Below are positions 21,505 through 32,198 of a DNA stretch of 64,000 bases, piece after piece. A program made the position numbers and the translations under genes. Origin of the DNA: Proteus mirabilis ATCC 29906 (GTDB lineage Bacteria; Pseudomonadota; Gammaproteobacteria; Enterobacterales; Enterobacteriaceae); contig NZ_GG668578.1 in NCBI RefSeq assembly GCF_000160755.1, positions 533,717 to 597,716 on the forward strand, written 5' to 3'. The notes below the pieces were generated by a model. It was not told where the DNA came from. It saw nothing but the letters and a program-made list of their open reading frames with translations, and ran no database searches. Positions within the stretch are counted from its first letter, which is position 1; every line of letters starts with the position of its first letter.

Positions 21505-21605
21505 AAACTCTAAGATCACTCACACGGAGAAGTAAAAGAACAGGTGTTAATATTGTTATATTGTGATTAAGGGGGAATCCTTTCTCCCTTACTCGCACAA
21601 TAATA

Positions 21606-23335
<1,730 letters not shown>

Positions 23336-24310
23336 ATGAAAGCATTATTAGTCGAACAACACAGCGATAAACTTAGCGCCGGCGTCCAACATATCGATGA
23401 ATCACAACTCCCTATTCATGAGGTCATTGTTGATGTCCACTACTCGACACTAAACTACAAAGATGGCTTAGCTATAACAGGTAAAGGAAAAATTCTACGC
23501 CAATTTCCGATGGTCCCCGGTATCGATTTTTCAGGGGTAGTTCACCATACAGAAGCTCCCCGTTTTCATATTGGACAACATGTGTTACTAACCGGTTGGG
23601 GGGTAGGTGAAAACCACTGGGGCGGTTTAGCACAAAAAGCGGGCGTTAAAGGTGATTGGTTAACGGCGCTGCCCGAAGGACTGTCGTTAAAAAATGCCAT
23701 GATCATTGGTACAGCTGGTTTTACTGCCATGCTTTGTGTGATGGCGTTAGAACAAGGTGGCATAACACCCGATAGTGGTGAGATTTTGGTTACAGGTGCC
23801 AGCGGTGGTGTCGGTAGCACCGCAATTAGTTTATTAACCGCACTTGGCTATCAGGTTACCGCTCTCAGTGGCAGAGCCAGCAATCACGATTATTTACGTA
23901 AACTGGGGGCCGAGCATATTATCACCCGTGAAGCATTTGAGGCTGCGGGTAAAGCGTTAGATAAACAGCGTTGGGCAGGCGCTATTGATACCGTAGGTGG
24001 ACAAATCCTTGCCAATATCTTGTCACAAACACATTACAATGGCACCGTTGCCGCCTGTGGATTAGCAGGAGGATATACGTTACCTACTACAGTCATGCCA
24101 TTTATTTTACGCAATGTTCGTCTGCAAGGTATCGATTCCGTTTATTATCCTGCAGAAAAACGCGCTCAAGTATGGCAACGTTTACTACAGCTATTGCCTG
24201 ATACATTTTATCAGCAAACAGTAACCGAAATTACACTCGATGAGGTGCCACGCTATGCTCAGATGATAATGGATAATCAAGTAACAGGTAGAACCTTAGT
24301 TAAGTTGTAA
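23336..24310 (+). CDS. acuI: Acrylyl-CoA reductase AcuI (YhdH), NADPH-dependent
   Basis: Zinc-free medium-chain dehydrogenase/reductase that reduces toxic acryloyl-CoA to propionyl-CoA. The 324-residue product begins MKALLVEQ and shows the STLNYKDGLAITG and PGIDFSGVV segments of the YhdH/AcuI family, the NADPH-binding VTGASGGVGSTAI (about 150-162) and the closing TGRTLVKL. An AAGAGG ribosome-binding site precedes the ATG. It is monocistronic, with its own terminator hairpin downstream. Confidence 0.95.
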   Translation: MKALLVEQHSDKLSAGVQHIDESQLPIHEVIVDVHYSTLNYKDGLAITGKGKILRQFPMVPGIDFSGVVHHTEAPRFHIGQHVLLTGWGVGENHWGGLAQKAGVKGDWLTALPEGLSLKNAMIIGTAGFTAMLCVMALEQGGITPDSGEILVTGASGGVGSTAISLLTALGYQVTALSGRASNHDYLRKLGAEHIITREAFEAAGKALDKQRWAGAIDTVGGQILANILSQTHYNGTVAACGLAGGYTLPTTVMPFILRNVRLQGIDSVYYPAEKRAQVWQRLLQLLPDTFYQQTVTEITLDEVPRYAQMIMDNQVTGRTLVKL

Positions 24311-24336
24311 TTATTTATCATGATTTTGAGCTAATT

Positions 24337-24368
24337 TCTGGCATTAAACAGATTAATTTAATGCCAGA
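24337..24368 (+). terminator. Hairpin terminator after acuI
   Basis: TCTGGCATTAAA (24337-24348) is fully complementary to TTTAATGCCAGA (24357-24368). T-rich sequence follows (24369-24382). Confidence 0.65.
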
Positions 24369-24400
24369 TTATTGCGTTTTTAATATTAAACCTGCTTAGC

Positions 24401-24420
24401 AATGTGATCTAGATCACATT
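24401..24420. promoter_or_regulatory. Perfectly symmetrical CRP-binding site
   Basis: AATGTGATCTAGATCACATT is a perfect palindrome containing TGTGA-N6-TCACA with the ideal consensus spacer TCTAGA. It is 33 bases after the acuI terminator hairpin and 324 bases before aroQ, too far from the aroQ -10 (24628) for standard activation. No start for a coding gene lies within normal CRP distance. Confidence 0.8.
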
Positions 24421-24627
24421 TATAACATATATTATCGATCCAGCTCAAAGAAGCGTAGATTTCCTGTCACATCAATAAATAACGTCATGTTATGATTATT
24501 TTTTAAACTTCTGTTTATTTTACTTTCTTGGTTTTACAATCTTGTAAAAACTTTTAACTTTTCATCAAAATAATCCCATCTTTCCCTGATTAGACCAGTA
24601 TTTTGCTGTTATCTTCTGTGAAATGTC

Positions 24628-24633
24628 TATAAT
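24628..24633 (+). promoter_or_regulatory. Probable -10 element of the aroQ-accBC promoter
   Basis: A consensus TATAAT stands 111 bases before the aroQ ATG. The -35 is not clear (TTGCTG at 24603-24608 with a long 19-base spacer is the best match). A long leader with a small inverted repeat (TCGTAACATTCGA-like, near 24655) follows. Confidence 0.5.
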
Positions 24634-24743
24634 GTCGGACTTTGTGATTTGTATCGTAACATTCGATACAATAAAAGATGACAAAACGAAAAGCACAGGT
24701 TATTTTGTCATTTCGTTGACGAATTGACGGAGATAGAAGCATA

Positions 24744-25187
24744 ATGTCGGAAAATTTTCATATTTTGCTCCTGAATGGTCCGAACTTAAACCTGCTTGGC
24801 ACTAGAGAGCCGGAAACTTACGGACACCTAACTCTGAATGATATTGTTCAAAGTTTGTCAGCGGATGCTCAAGCATTAAATGTGAAACTGACTCATTTTC
24901 AATCAAATGCTGAACATGAGCTAATAAATAAAATTCATGCGGCGCGGGGAAATGTTGATTATATTCTTATCAACCCTGCAGCATTTACGCACACCAGTGT
25001 TGCACTGCGTGATGCATTATTAGGGGTGAATATTCCATTTATTGAAATTCACCTATCCAATGTCTACAGTCGGGAACCTTTCCGTCACCACTCTTATCTT
25101 TCTGATATCGCAACTGGCGTAATCTGTGGATTAGGTGCTGAAGGGTATCGATTTGCTTTACAGGCAGCGGTCAACCGCTTGTCTTAA
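24744..25187 (+). CDS. aroQ: 3-dehydroquinate dehydratase, type II
   Basis: Converts 3-dehydroquinate to 3-dehydroshikimate in aromatic amino-acid synthesis. The 147-residue product has the type II hallmarks: [18 protein letters not shown] with the catalytic Tyr, [17 protein letters not shown] with the catalytic His, and the IEIHLSN loop. E. coli uses the unrelated type I enzyme AroD, but an aroQ-accB-accC order is common in other gamma-proteobacteria. It lies 32 bases before accB. Confidence 0.97.
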   Translation: MSENFHILLLNGPNLNLLGTREPETYGHLTLNDIVQSLSADAQALNVKLTHFQSNAEHELINKIHAARGNVDYILINPAAFTHTSVALRDALLGVNIPFIEIHLSNVYSREPFRHHSYLSDIATGVICGLGAEGYRFALQAAVNRLS

Positions 25188-25219
25188 TAAAAAACATCAA
25201 AAGAGTACGGAATCAACTC

Positions 25220-25690
25220 ATGGATATTCGTAAAATTAAAAAACTGATCGAGCTAGTCGAAGAGTCTGGCATTTCTGAACTGGAAATTTCTGAAGGTGAA
25301 GAGTCAGTACGCATCAGTCGCAACTCTGGCGTTCAGGGTCAAATGGCTCCTCAGCAATATTTTGCGGCACCAGCAGCACCTCAACCTGCATTAGCAGCTG
25401 CTGTGGCACCTGTAGCACCAGAAACACCAGCGGCTACAGCAACGCAAGAAATTAGCGGCCATGTTGTTCGCTCACCAATGGTAGGTACCTTCTATCGTTC
25501 ACCAAGCCCAGAAGCAAAAGTCTTTGTTGAAGTGGGTCAGCAAGTCAATGTTGGCGATACACTGTGTATCGTTGAAGCAATGAAAATGATGAACCAAATC
25601 GAATCTGATAAAGCGGGCGTTGTTAAATCTATCCTTTGCCAAGATGGCGATACTATTGAGTTTGACGATCCACTCTTTGTCATCGAATAA
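25220..25690 (+). CDS. accB: Acetyl-CoA carboxylase biotin carboxyl carrier protein
   Basis: Carries biotin between the carboxylase and carboxyltransferase halves of acetyl-CoA carboxylase, the first committed step of fatty-acid synthesis. The 156-residue protein has an N-terminal helical part ([12 protein letters not shown]), an Ala/Pro linker (about 45-75) and the biotinyl domain with EAMKMMNQ, biotinylated Lys122. It also shows the thumb region ahead of that site. It is twelve bases ahead of accC. Confidence 0.98.
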   Translation: MDIRKIKKLIELVEESGISELEISEGEESVRISRNSGVQGQMAPQQYFAAPAAPQPALAAAVAPVAPETPAATATQEISGHVVRSPMVGTFYRSPSPEAKVFVEVGQQVNVGDTLCIVEAMKMMNQIESDKAGVVKSILCQDGDTIEFDDPLFVIE

Positions 25691-25702
25691 CGAGGCAGGC
25701 CC

Positions 25703-27052
25703 ATGCTAGAAAAAATCCTCATTGCCAACCGTGGTGAAATTGCACTGCGTATCCTAAGAGCTTGTAAGGAACTTGGGATCAAAGCAGTCGCCGTTCACTC
25801 CACGGCAGACCGTGATTTAAAACACGTTCTGCTGGCAGACGAGACTATCTGTATTGGTCCCGCTGCTTCAGCAAAAAGTTACTTAAATATTCCGGCAATT
25901 ATTGCCGCGGCAGAGATAAGTGGCGCGCAAGCCATTCACCCAGGATATGGCTTCCTGTCTGAAAATGCCGATTTTGCCGAACAAGTTGAACGCTCAGGCT
26001 TTATTTTTATTGGCCCTAAAGCGGAAACCATTCGCCTAATGGGTGATAAAGTTTCCGCTATTGAAGCGATGAAAAAAGCCGGTGTTCCTTGTGTACCAGG
26101 TTCAGATGGCCCATTAGGTAACGATACAGCCAAAAATATCGAAATCGCCAAACGCATTGGTTACCCTGTTATCATCAAAGCATCAGGTGGTGGCGGTGGT
26201 CGCGGTATGCGTGTTGTTCGCTCAGAAAAAGACTTAGCGCAAGCAATCTCCATGACCCGTGCGGAAGCCAAAGCGGCATTTAGCAATGATATGGTCTATA
26301 TGGAAAAATACCTTGAAAATCCACGCCACGTCGAAATTCAGGTGATGGCCGATGGACAAGGTAATGCTATCTATTTAGCTGAACGTGACTGCTCAATGCA
26401 ACGTCGCCACCAAAAAGTGGTTGAAGAAGCACCAGCACCGGGTATTACCCCTGAGATCCGTAAAAATATCGGTGAACGCTGTGCAAATGCGTGTATTGAA
26501 ATTGGCTACCGCGGTGCGGGTACGTTTGAATTCCTCTATGAAAATGGCGAATTCTACTTTATCGAAATGAATACCCGTATTCAGGTTGAGCACCCTGTTA
26601 CTGAGATGATCACCGGTGTTGACCTTATCAAAGAGCAACTGCGTATTGCATCAGGCTTACCATTATCGGTCACGCAAGATCAAATTCACGTTCATGGACA
26701 TGCTATTGAGTGCCGTATCAACGCAGAAGATCCAAAAACCTTCTTGCCAAGCCCGGGAACCATCACTCGTTTCCACTCACCAGGCGGATTTGGTGTACGT
26801 TGGGAATCACATATTTACGCAGGTTACACCGTTCCACCACACTATGATTCAATGATTGGTAAATTGATCACTTACGGTGAAACACGTGAAATTGCGATTT
26901 CTCGTATGAAAAATGCGTTGGCAGAACTTATTATTGACGGCATTAAAACCAATATTGAGCTACACCAATTCATTATGAATGATGAGCAATTCCAAAAAGG
27001 TGGTACTAATATTCACTACCTAGAAAAACGCCTAGGTTTAACTGAAAATTAA
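25703..27052 (+). CDS. accC: Acetyl-CoA carboxylase biotin carboxylase subunit
   Basis: ATP-grasp enzyme that carboxylates biotin on AccB. The 449-residue product opens [20 protein letters not shown], has the ATP-binding glycine loop [13 protein letters not shown] (about 160-172), the catalytic [12 protein letters not shown] and the [14 protein letters not shown] motif. Length is as in E. coli. The accBC pair is followed by a clear terminator. Confidence 0.98.
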   Translation: MLEKILIANRGEIALRILRACKELGIKAVAVHSTADRDLKHVLLADETICIGPAASAKSYLNIPAIIAAAEISGAQAIHPGYGFLSENADFAEQVERSGFIFIGPKAETIRLMGDKVSAIEAMKKAGVPCVPGSDGPLGNDTAKNIEIAKRIGYPVIIKASGGGGGRGMRVVRSEKDLAQAISMTRAEAKAAFSNDMVYMEKYLENPRHVEIQVMADGQGNAIYLAERDCSMQRRHQKVVEEAPAPGITPEIRKNIGERCANACIEIGYRGAGTFEFLYENGEFYFIEMNTRIQVEHPVTEMITGVDLIKEQLRIASGLPLSVTQDQIHVHGHAIECRINAEDPKTFLPSPGTITRFHSPGGFGVRWESHIYAGYTVPPHYDSMIGKLITYGETREIAISRMKNALAELIIDGIKTNIELHQFIMNDEQFQKGGTNIHYLEKRLGLTEN

Positions 27053-27070
27053 TCTTTTTAGCTTATCAGT

Positions 27071-27101
27071 AAAAGGCATAGTTTATCGACTATGCCTTTT
27101 T
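27071..27101 (+). terminator. Intrinsic terminator after accC
   Basis: AAAAGGCATAG (27071-27081) pairs with CTATGCCTTTT (27090-27100), ending in TTTTTT. A textbook rho-independent terminator. Confidence 0.85.
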
Positions 27102-27282
27102 TATTCGACTAAATAGTCTATTAAATAACCCAAATAAGTTCCTGCAGCACACTTAACCGCCAATCAATTCCTCATCATTTGATGCCACCAATAAGTTTAT
27201 GATCAATTTTCACTGAATCACCTCTCACTTTCCCGTACAATCCTTCCCATTCGTTTTAATCCTATAAAGATTGGGAGAACAG

Positions 27283-27531
27283 ATGGACAAGCGTTTTGTT
27301 CAGGCCCACAAAGAAGCCCTCTTGGCCTTAGTGCTTACTTTTATCTACTTATTGGGTTGGTTACTTACTGCCTATTTACCCGATAATACTGTGGGGCTAA
27401 CCGGCCTACCGGTTTGGTTTGAGCTTTCATGCCTATTTTTGCCTGTGCTATTTTTTTTACTGTGTTATCTGATGGTACGCTATTTTTTCAAAGATATGCC
27501 GTTAGGAGATGAGCATGACAATGCAAACTGA
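27283..27531 (+). CDS. yhdT: YhdT-family small membrane protein
   Basis: An 82-residue inner-membrane protein with two hydrophobic segments (about 15-35 and 47-68), assigned to the YhdT/DUF997 family from sequence and from its constant place just before panF. The ATG at 27283 follows GGGAGAACAG; an in-frame codon at 27271 would add four residues. Its 3' end overlaps panF by 17 bases. A role in assisting PanF is inferred from coupling only. Confidence 0.88.
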   Translation: MDKRFVQAHKEALLALVLTFIYLLGWLLTAYLPDNTVGLTGLPVWFELSCLFLPVLFFLLCYLMVRYFFKDMPLGDEHDNAN

Positions 27532-28966
27532 GGTTATCGTGCCACTGGTTGGCTATCTCTTATTGGTCTTCCTATTATCCGCATACGCATATCGTAAACG
27601 TGAAAAAGGACAATTTCTTAACGAGTATTTTCTTGGTAACCGCTCTATGGGTGGATTTGTCCTTGCAATGACCATCACGGCAACCTATGTCAGTGCTAGC
27701 TCTTTTATTGGGGGACCAGGCGCGGCTTACAAATACGGCATTGGCTGGGTACTTCTTTCGATGATCCAGCTCCCCGCTATTTGGCTCTCCCTCGGGGTAC
27801 TAGGTAAAAAATTTGCTATTTTGGCGCGTCGTTATAACGCCGTCACCCTAAATGATATGCTCTATGCTCGCTACCAAAGTCGCTTTTTAGTCTGGTTTGC
27901 CAGCTTAAGTCTACTGGTAGCTTTTGTTGGTGCCATGACCGTACAATTTATTGGTGGTGCTCGCTTATTAGAAACCGCGGCGGGTATTCCCTATGAATTT
28001 GGTTTGCTGATATTTGGTATCTCAATCGCATTATATACAGCGATTGGCGGATTTAGAGCCAGTGTATTAAATGATGCCTTACAAGGCCTTGTGATGTTAT
28101 TGGGCACCTTTATTTTGCTTTTTGCCATTATCTACAAGGCGGGTGGTTTAGATATTGCAATACAAAAACTAAATGCTATCGATCCTGCCCTTACCTCTCC
28201 TCATGGTGCTGACGGCATTTTAACTGGCCCCTTTATGGCGTCATTTTGGGTATTGGTCTGTTTTGGGGTTATCGGCCTTCCCCATACTGCAGTGCGCTGT
28301 ATCTCTTATAAAGACAGCAAAGCCATGCACAGAGGGATCATCATCGGCACCATCGTGATGGCGTTATTAATGTTTGGTATGCACTTTGCGGGCGCATTAG
28401 GTCGGGCAATCATTCCTGATCTCACCGTGCCAGATCAAGTTATTCCAACCTTAATGGTTGATGTATTACCGCCTTTTGCTGCCGGTATATTTTTAGCGGC
28501 ACCGATGGCAGCCATCATGTCAACGATTAACGCACAACTGCTACAATCATCAGCGACATTGGTCAAAGATCTCTATCTCAATCTCGCGCCTCATGCCATA
28601 AACAATGAAAAACGCATTGCGCGTTTATCTAGCCTATCTACTTTGATTTTAGGGATCTTATTGCTATTTGCTGCATGGAACCCGCCATCAATGATAATTT
28701 GGCTCAATTTACTTGCCTTTGGTGGACTACAAGCGGTTTTCTTATGGCCTCTAGTACTTGGCCTTTACTGGAACAAAGCAAACCGTTATGGCGCGATTGC
28801 GGGCATGATAACCGGTGCCACACTCTATGCTACACTGGCAACATTTAATATCCAGATTGCTGGATTTCATCCTATTATTCCTGCGCTGTTATTGAGCTTA
28901 GTGGCCTTTCTTGTCGCAAATAGGTTTGGAGAACAAACCTTGCCTCAATCTGCTCCATTACAGTGA
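27515..28966 (+). CDS. panF: Sodium/pantothenate symporter PanF
   Basis: Takes up pantothenate with sodium; member of the solute:sodium symporter family with about 12-13 membrane segments. The family region GNRSMGGFVLAMTITATYVS near residue 40 and SSFIGGPGAAYKYGIGWVLL are clear, as is the long AMAAIMSTINAQLLQSSAT segment late in the protein. Three in-frame ATGs (27509, 27515, 27521) compete; 27515 sits best relative to AGGAG at 27504-27508. It is coupled to yhdT and followed by prmA. Confidence 0.96.
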   Translation: MTMQTEVIVPLVGYLLLVFLLSAYAYRKREKGQFLNEYFLGNRSMGGFVLAMTITATYVSASSFIGGPGAAYKYGIGWVLLSMIQLPAIWLSLGVLGKKFAILARRYNAVTLNDMLYARYQSRFLVWFASLSLLVAFVGAMTVQFIGGARLLETAAGIPYEFGLLIFGISIALYTAIGGFRASVLNDALQGLVMLLGTFILLFAIIYKAGGLDIAIQKLNAIDPALTSPHGADGILTGPFMASFWVLVCFGVIGLPHTAVRCISYKDSKAMHRGIIIGTIVMALLMFGMHFAGALGRAIIPDLTVPDQVIPTLMVDVLPPFAAGIFLAAPMAAIMSTINAQLLQSSATLVKDLYLNLAPHAINNEKRIARLSSLSTLILGILLLFAAWNPPSMIIWLNLLAFGGLQAVFLWPLVLGLYWNKANRYGAIAGMITGATLYATLATFNIQIAGFHPIIPALLLSLVAFLVANRFGEQTLPQSAPLQ

Positions 28967-28990
28967 ACTTGTTTTTAAAAGAGATTAATT

Positions 28991-29872
28991 ATGCCTTGGA
29001 TACAATTAAGACTAAATGCCACCTCAGAAAACGCCGAAGCCATTGGTGATGAGTTGGTTGAAAGTGGCGCGGTATCAGTAACCTTTCAAGATAGCCACGA
29101 TACCCCTATTTTTGAGCCATTACCGGGAGAAACTCGCCTCTGGGGTGATACCGATGTTATTGGCTTATATGATGCAGAAACCGATATGAGTATCATCGTG
29201 GCTATGTTAGAAAACACGGCGGTGCTGGGTAAAGGATTTGTACATAAAATCGAACAGTTAGAAGATAAAGATTGGGAGCGCGAATGGATGGATAACTTCC
29301 ACCCTATGCGCTTTGGTGAACGTTTATGGATTTGCCCAAGCTGGCGTGAAGTGCCTGATCCTAACGCTGTAAATGTCATGCTCGATCCAGGTCTGGCATT
29401 TGGTACTGGTACTCACCCAACCACCTCTTTATGTCTACAATGGCTCGATGGTTTAGATCTCGCAGGTAAAACCGTTATCGACTTTGGTTGTGGCTCTGGT
29501 ATTTTAGCCATTGCAGCATTAAAACTGGGGGCTGCGAAAGCGATAGGTATCGATATCGACCCACAAGCTATCCAAGCAAGTCGCGACAATGCGCAACGTA
29601 ACGGTGTCGCTGATGCACTGACGCTATACCTTGCTAAAGACCAACCAGACAATCTCAGTGCCGATGTAGTGGTCGCCAATATCTTAGCTGGCCCATTACG
29701 TGAATTAGCACCTATTATCAGCACACTGCCACGTCAAGGGGGTCATTTAGGTCTTTCCGGTGTTCTTGCCACACAAGCTGACAGTGTTGCACAAGCTTAT
29801 CAAGAACAATTTACTTTAGATCCTGTGGCTGAAAAAGAAGAGTGGTGTCGTATTACCGGAGTGAAAAAATAA
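28991..29872 (+). CDS. prmA: Ribosomal protein L11 methyltransferase PrmA
   Basis: Trimethylates ribosomal protein L11 at several amino groups using S-adenosylmethionine. The 293-residue protein has an N-terminal substrate-binding domain ([16 protein letters not shown]) and a Rossmann methyltransferase domain with motif [24 protein letters not shown] (about residue 160) and motif IV NILAGPL. The panF-prmA-dusB-fis order is the same as in E. coli. A hairpin ends the transcript. Confidence 0.97.
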   Translation: MPWIQLRLNATSENAEAIGDELVESGAVSVTFQDSHDTPIFEPLPGETRLWGDTDVIGLYDAETDMSIIVAMLENTAVLGKGFVHKIEQLEDKDWEREWMDNFHPMRFGERLWICPSWREVPDPNAVNVMLDPGLAFGTGTHPTTSLCLQWLDGLDLAGKTVIDFGCGSGILAIAALKLGAAKAIGIDIDPQAIQASRDNAQRNGVADALTLYLAKDQPDNLSADVVVANILAGPLRELAPIISTLPRQGGHLGLSGVLATQADSVAQAYQEQFTLDPVAEKEEWCRITGVKK

Positions 29873-29934
29873 CATAGGTTAAATATTAAACAATTTGCGA
29901 TAATATTAAACAGTTAAAGTTTCACTTAATGATT

Positions 29935-29971
29935 ATTTATCAGGCATTAATCACAATTTTGCCTGATAAAT
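29935..29971 (+). terminator. Hairpin after prmA
   Basis: ATTTATCAGGCA (29935-29946) is fully complementary to TGCCTGATAAAT (29960-29971), with a 13-base loop. It separates prmA from the dusB-fis promoter region. No long T tract is present. Confidence 0.55.
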
Positions 29972-30125
29972 ATCACCTTGTTGCTTGAGTTTGTTACTTC
30001 TCTATATTTAAATTTAAAATTTTAGAAAAACAGTAACATTTTGTTTTTATTGACTAAATAATCTATTTATAAAAAATCAAGTATAAAAAAGTAACTTTTT
30101 TTCGCGATTTGGTTAAACTTTGTCC

Positions 30126-30154
30126 TTTCATATCTGGTAAAAAATGCGTAATAT
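30126..30154 (+). promoter_or_regulatory. dusB-fis promoter
   Basis: TTTCAT (-35, 30126-30131), a 17-base spacer and TAATAT (-10, 30149-30154) are followed by a GC-rich discriminator ACGCGCCC. The same -35/-10 pattern and a GC-rich discriminator mark the E. coli fis promoter, which is strongly growth-rate and ppGpp controlled. AT-rich upstream sequence (29990-30115) could bind Fis or IHF. Regulation is inferred. Confidence 0.75.
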
Positions 30155-30193
30155 ACGCGCCCTTGCAGTCACAGTTTGGCCCTCTTTTCATCT

Positions 30194-31165
30194 ATGCGAA
30201 TCGGACAGTATCAGTTAAAAAATTGCCTCATTGCAGCTCCAATGGCTGGCGTTACAGACCGACCTTTTCGGTCACTTTGCTATGACATGGGTGCGGGGAT
30301 GACAGTTTCTGAAATGCTTTCTTCTAATCCTCAGGTTTGGAAGACAGACAAGTCTCGGTTACGGATGGTACATAGCGATGAATTGGGGATCCGCTCCGTA
30401 CAAATTGCGGGAAGTGACCCTGTTGATATGGCTACAGCTGCGAAAATAAACGTAGAAGGTGGCGCTCAGATTATCGACATTAATATGGGTTGTCCGGCAA
30501 AAAAGGTGAATAAAAAGTTAGCAGGCTCGGCATTGCTGCGTTATCCGGATTTAGTCGCAGAGATCCTTTCTGCGGTGGTCAATGCGGTTGATGTACCTGT
30601 TACACTCAAGATCCGTACAGGATGGTCACCTGATGAACGAAACTGTGTAGAGATTGCCAAATTGGCTGAAGATTGTGGTATTGCGGCTCTCACCATTCAT
30701 GGACGTACGCGCGAGTGTTTGTTCAAAGGTGAAGCTGAATACGACAGTATTCGGACAGTTAAGCAGAGTGTCTCTATTCCCATTATTGCGAATGGAGACA
30801 TAACTGACCCGCTAAAAGCCAGAGCAGTGCTTGACTACACTGGAGCCGATGCTTTAATGATCGGTCGCGCTGCTCAGGGAAGACCCTGGATCTTTCGGGA
30901 AATCCAGCACTATCTGGACACAGGTGAACTGTTGCCTCCTCTGCCGATTGCAAAGGTGCAACAAATAATGCAAAAGCATGTGCGTGAATTGCACGACTTT
31001 TACGGTCAAGGCAAAGGAACTCGCATTGCACGCAAGCATGTCTCTTGGTATCTCAAGGAACATGCCCCTGATGACCAGTTTCGGCGCTCCTTCAACGCCA
31101 TAGAGGATGCCAGCGAACAGCTGGAGGCGTTGGAAGCATATTTCGAAAATTTTTTGCGTAAATAA
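30194..31165 (+). CDS. dusB: tRNA-dihydrouridine synthase DusB
   Basis: Flavin enzyme reducing uridine 17 in the D-loop of tRNAs. From the ATG at 30194 the product is 323 residues, beginning [10 protein letters not shown] exactly as the E. coli enzyme. It has the FMN-binding [10 protein letters not shown], catalytic-Cys motif NMGCPAKKV (about 100), LTIHGRTR and the phosphate-binding [13 protein letters not shown] codon in frame at 30176 is unlikely to be the start. It lies 20 bases before fis and shares its promoter. Confidence 0.97.
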   Translation: MRIGQYQLKNCLIAAPMAGVTDRPFRSLCYDMGAGMTVSEMLSSNPQVWKTDKSRLRMVHSDELGIRSVQIAGSDPVDMATAAKINVEGGAQIIDINMGCPAKKVNKKLAGSALLRYPDLVAEILSAVVNAVDVPVTLKIRTGWSPDERNCVEIAKLAEDCGIAALTIHGRTRECLFKGEAEYDSIRTVKQSVSIPIIANGDITDPLKARAVLDYTGADALMIGRAAQGRPWIFREIQHYLDTGELLPPLPIAKVQQIMQKHVRELHDFYGQGKGTRIARKHVSWYLKEHAPDDQFRRSFNAIEDASEQLEALEAYFENFLRK

Positions 31166-31185
31166 ATAAAAGAGCTGACAGAACT

Positions 31186-31482
31186 ATGTTCGAACAACGC
31201 GTAAATTCAGACGTACTAACCGTTGCCACTGTAAATTCACAAGATCAGGTAACCCAAAAACCTTTACGTGACTCAGTTAAACAAGCACTGAAGAACTATT
31301 TTGCTCAATTAAACGGTCAAGATGTTAATGACTTATATGAGCTGGTATTGGCTGAAGTTGAACAGCCATTGTTGGACATGGTGATGCAATACACCCGTGG
31401 TAACCAAACACGTGCTGCGCAAATGATGGGCATTAACCGTGGCACACTGCGTAAGAAACTGAAAAAATACGGCATGAATTAA
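31186..31482 (+). CDS. fis: DNA-binding protein Fis
   Basis: Nucleoid protein that bends DNA and activates rRNA promoters in fast growth. The 98-residue sequence ends in the helix-turn-helix [20 protein letters not shown] and KKYGMN, identical in length to E. coli Fis. The last codons and stop lie inside the 34-bp direct repeat at the left edge of the inserted island, so integration left the coding region whole and only replaced its downstream sequence. Confidence 0.98.
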   Translation: MFEQRVNSDVLTVATVNSQDQVTQKPLRDSVKQALKNYFAQLNGQDVNDLYELVLAEVEQPLLDMVMQYTRGNQTRAAQMMGINRGTLRKKLKKYGMN

Positions 31483-31496
31483 TAGAAGTCGTATAA
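31463..31496. repeat. attL core: 34-bp direct repeat at the fis 3' end
   Basis: Identical over 34 bases to 47270-47303; it covers the last five or so codons and stop of fis and 14 bases beyond. Similarity continues with a few mismatches through the terminator hairpin (to about 31547), showing that the element carries its own version of the fis 3' end. Confidence 0.93.
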
Positions 31497-31507
31497 CACA
31501 TTGAATT

Positions 31508-31542
31508 AAAAAGTCCTTTCCATTATTTGCTAAGGGCTTTTT
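31508..31542 (+). terminator. fis terminator, island-supplied copy
   Basis: AAAAAGTCCTT (31508-31518) pairs imperfectly with AAGGGCTTTTT (31532-31542). It corresponds to the better-paired chromosomal copy at 47315-47349, so fis regains a terminator after integration. Confidence 0.75.
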
Positions 31543-31550
31543 GTTATTAT

Positions 31551-31570
31551 TACCCCACCGTGTACCCCAC
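31551..31570. repeat. Left arm-type repeat (TACCCCAC twice)
   Basis: TACCCCACCGTGTACCCCAC, containing two TACCCCAC units 12 bases apart, recurs exactly and in the same orientation at 47126-47145 just inside the other end. Position and form suit arm-type sites for the integrase. Confidence 0.75.
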
Positions 31571-31805
31571 ATTAAAGCTCACAGCATCTATTAACAATAA
31601 TTAGCTCCAGTACATACATATAAGTATTTAGTTATAAAAGGCATGATCAAAATGGTGATACCTGTTTCGCCAAACTGATTGCTTAATGTGAAGAGGGAAA
31701 GATAGATAAACTACAAAACTTTCGTAGTTTAAATTATGTACAAATAAACTCTATTATCCTGCGATTTGTTCACTACCCCCCTATAAATCTTTTTGAAGCC
31801 CTCAA

Positions 31806-31898
31806 CTGTGCACCCTATGCACCATTAACTTAATCCATTGATATTAAATAATAAATAAGGGTGAACACGGTGTGCACCAACTGTGCATACTGTGCACC
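31806..31898. repeat. Iteron cluster B near attL (crr-like)
   Basis: CTGTGCACC, the reverse complement of GGTGCACAG, occurs at 31806-31814 and 31890-31898, with variants at 31815-31823 (CTATGCACC), 31870-31878 (GTGTGCACC) and 31881-31889 (CTGTGCATA). One unit in the opposite sense, GGTGAACAC, is at 31860-31868. The same 9-mer recurs beside the primase gene (39712-39815). In phage P4 both ori and a second site, crr, carry such repeats bound by the alpha protein, so this is a candidate crr. Confidence 0.7.
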
Positions 31899-32198
31899 TT
31901 TTTGCTGATAATTTACTCTTTTGGCGATTTACACTAGGTGGGCGACGCCTTGATATTAAGGCGTCCTAATCGAGGTGAGTGTGTTTAACGTTCTAACCTA
32001 TTGATAATTTCACAAATATGTTTTTCTCAATAACTCGGGGACAATTTTGTCCTCTGGAAGACCAAAGCACTAATAAATGCTTTGGCTCAGATTTAAGCTG
32101 TGGTGTGACTGTAAAGGTATTGCGATTTCCACCATACCTATACTATGGTGATTTCCACCATGGTTGATAACGAAAATTTGCAACTAACAATAAGTCAG
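31899..32198. other. Non-coding end of the packaging operon: hairpin and repeated 12-mer
   Basis: No gene is seen between the iterons and the end of terL. A hairpin GACGCCT/AGGCGTC spans 31944-31965. GATTTCCACCAT is repeated exactly at 32124-32135 and 32150-32161, and CACCATA/TATGGTG (32130-32136, 32144-32150) can pair. These could end the leftward packaging transcript or bind a protein; the function is not known. Confidence 0.5.

Noticed and set aside
31806..31898. CRISPR array
   Set aside because: Repeats are only 9 bases, irregular in spacing and orientation, and there are no cas genes in the window.
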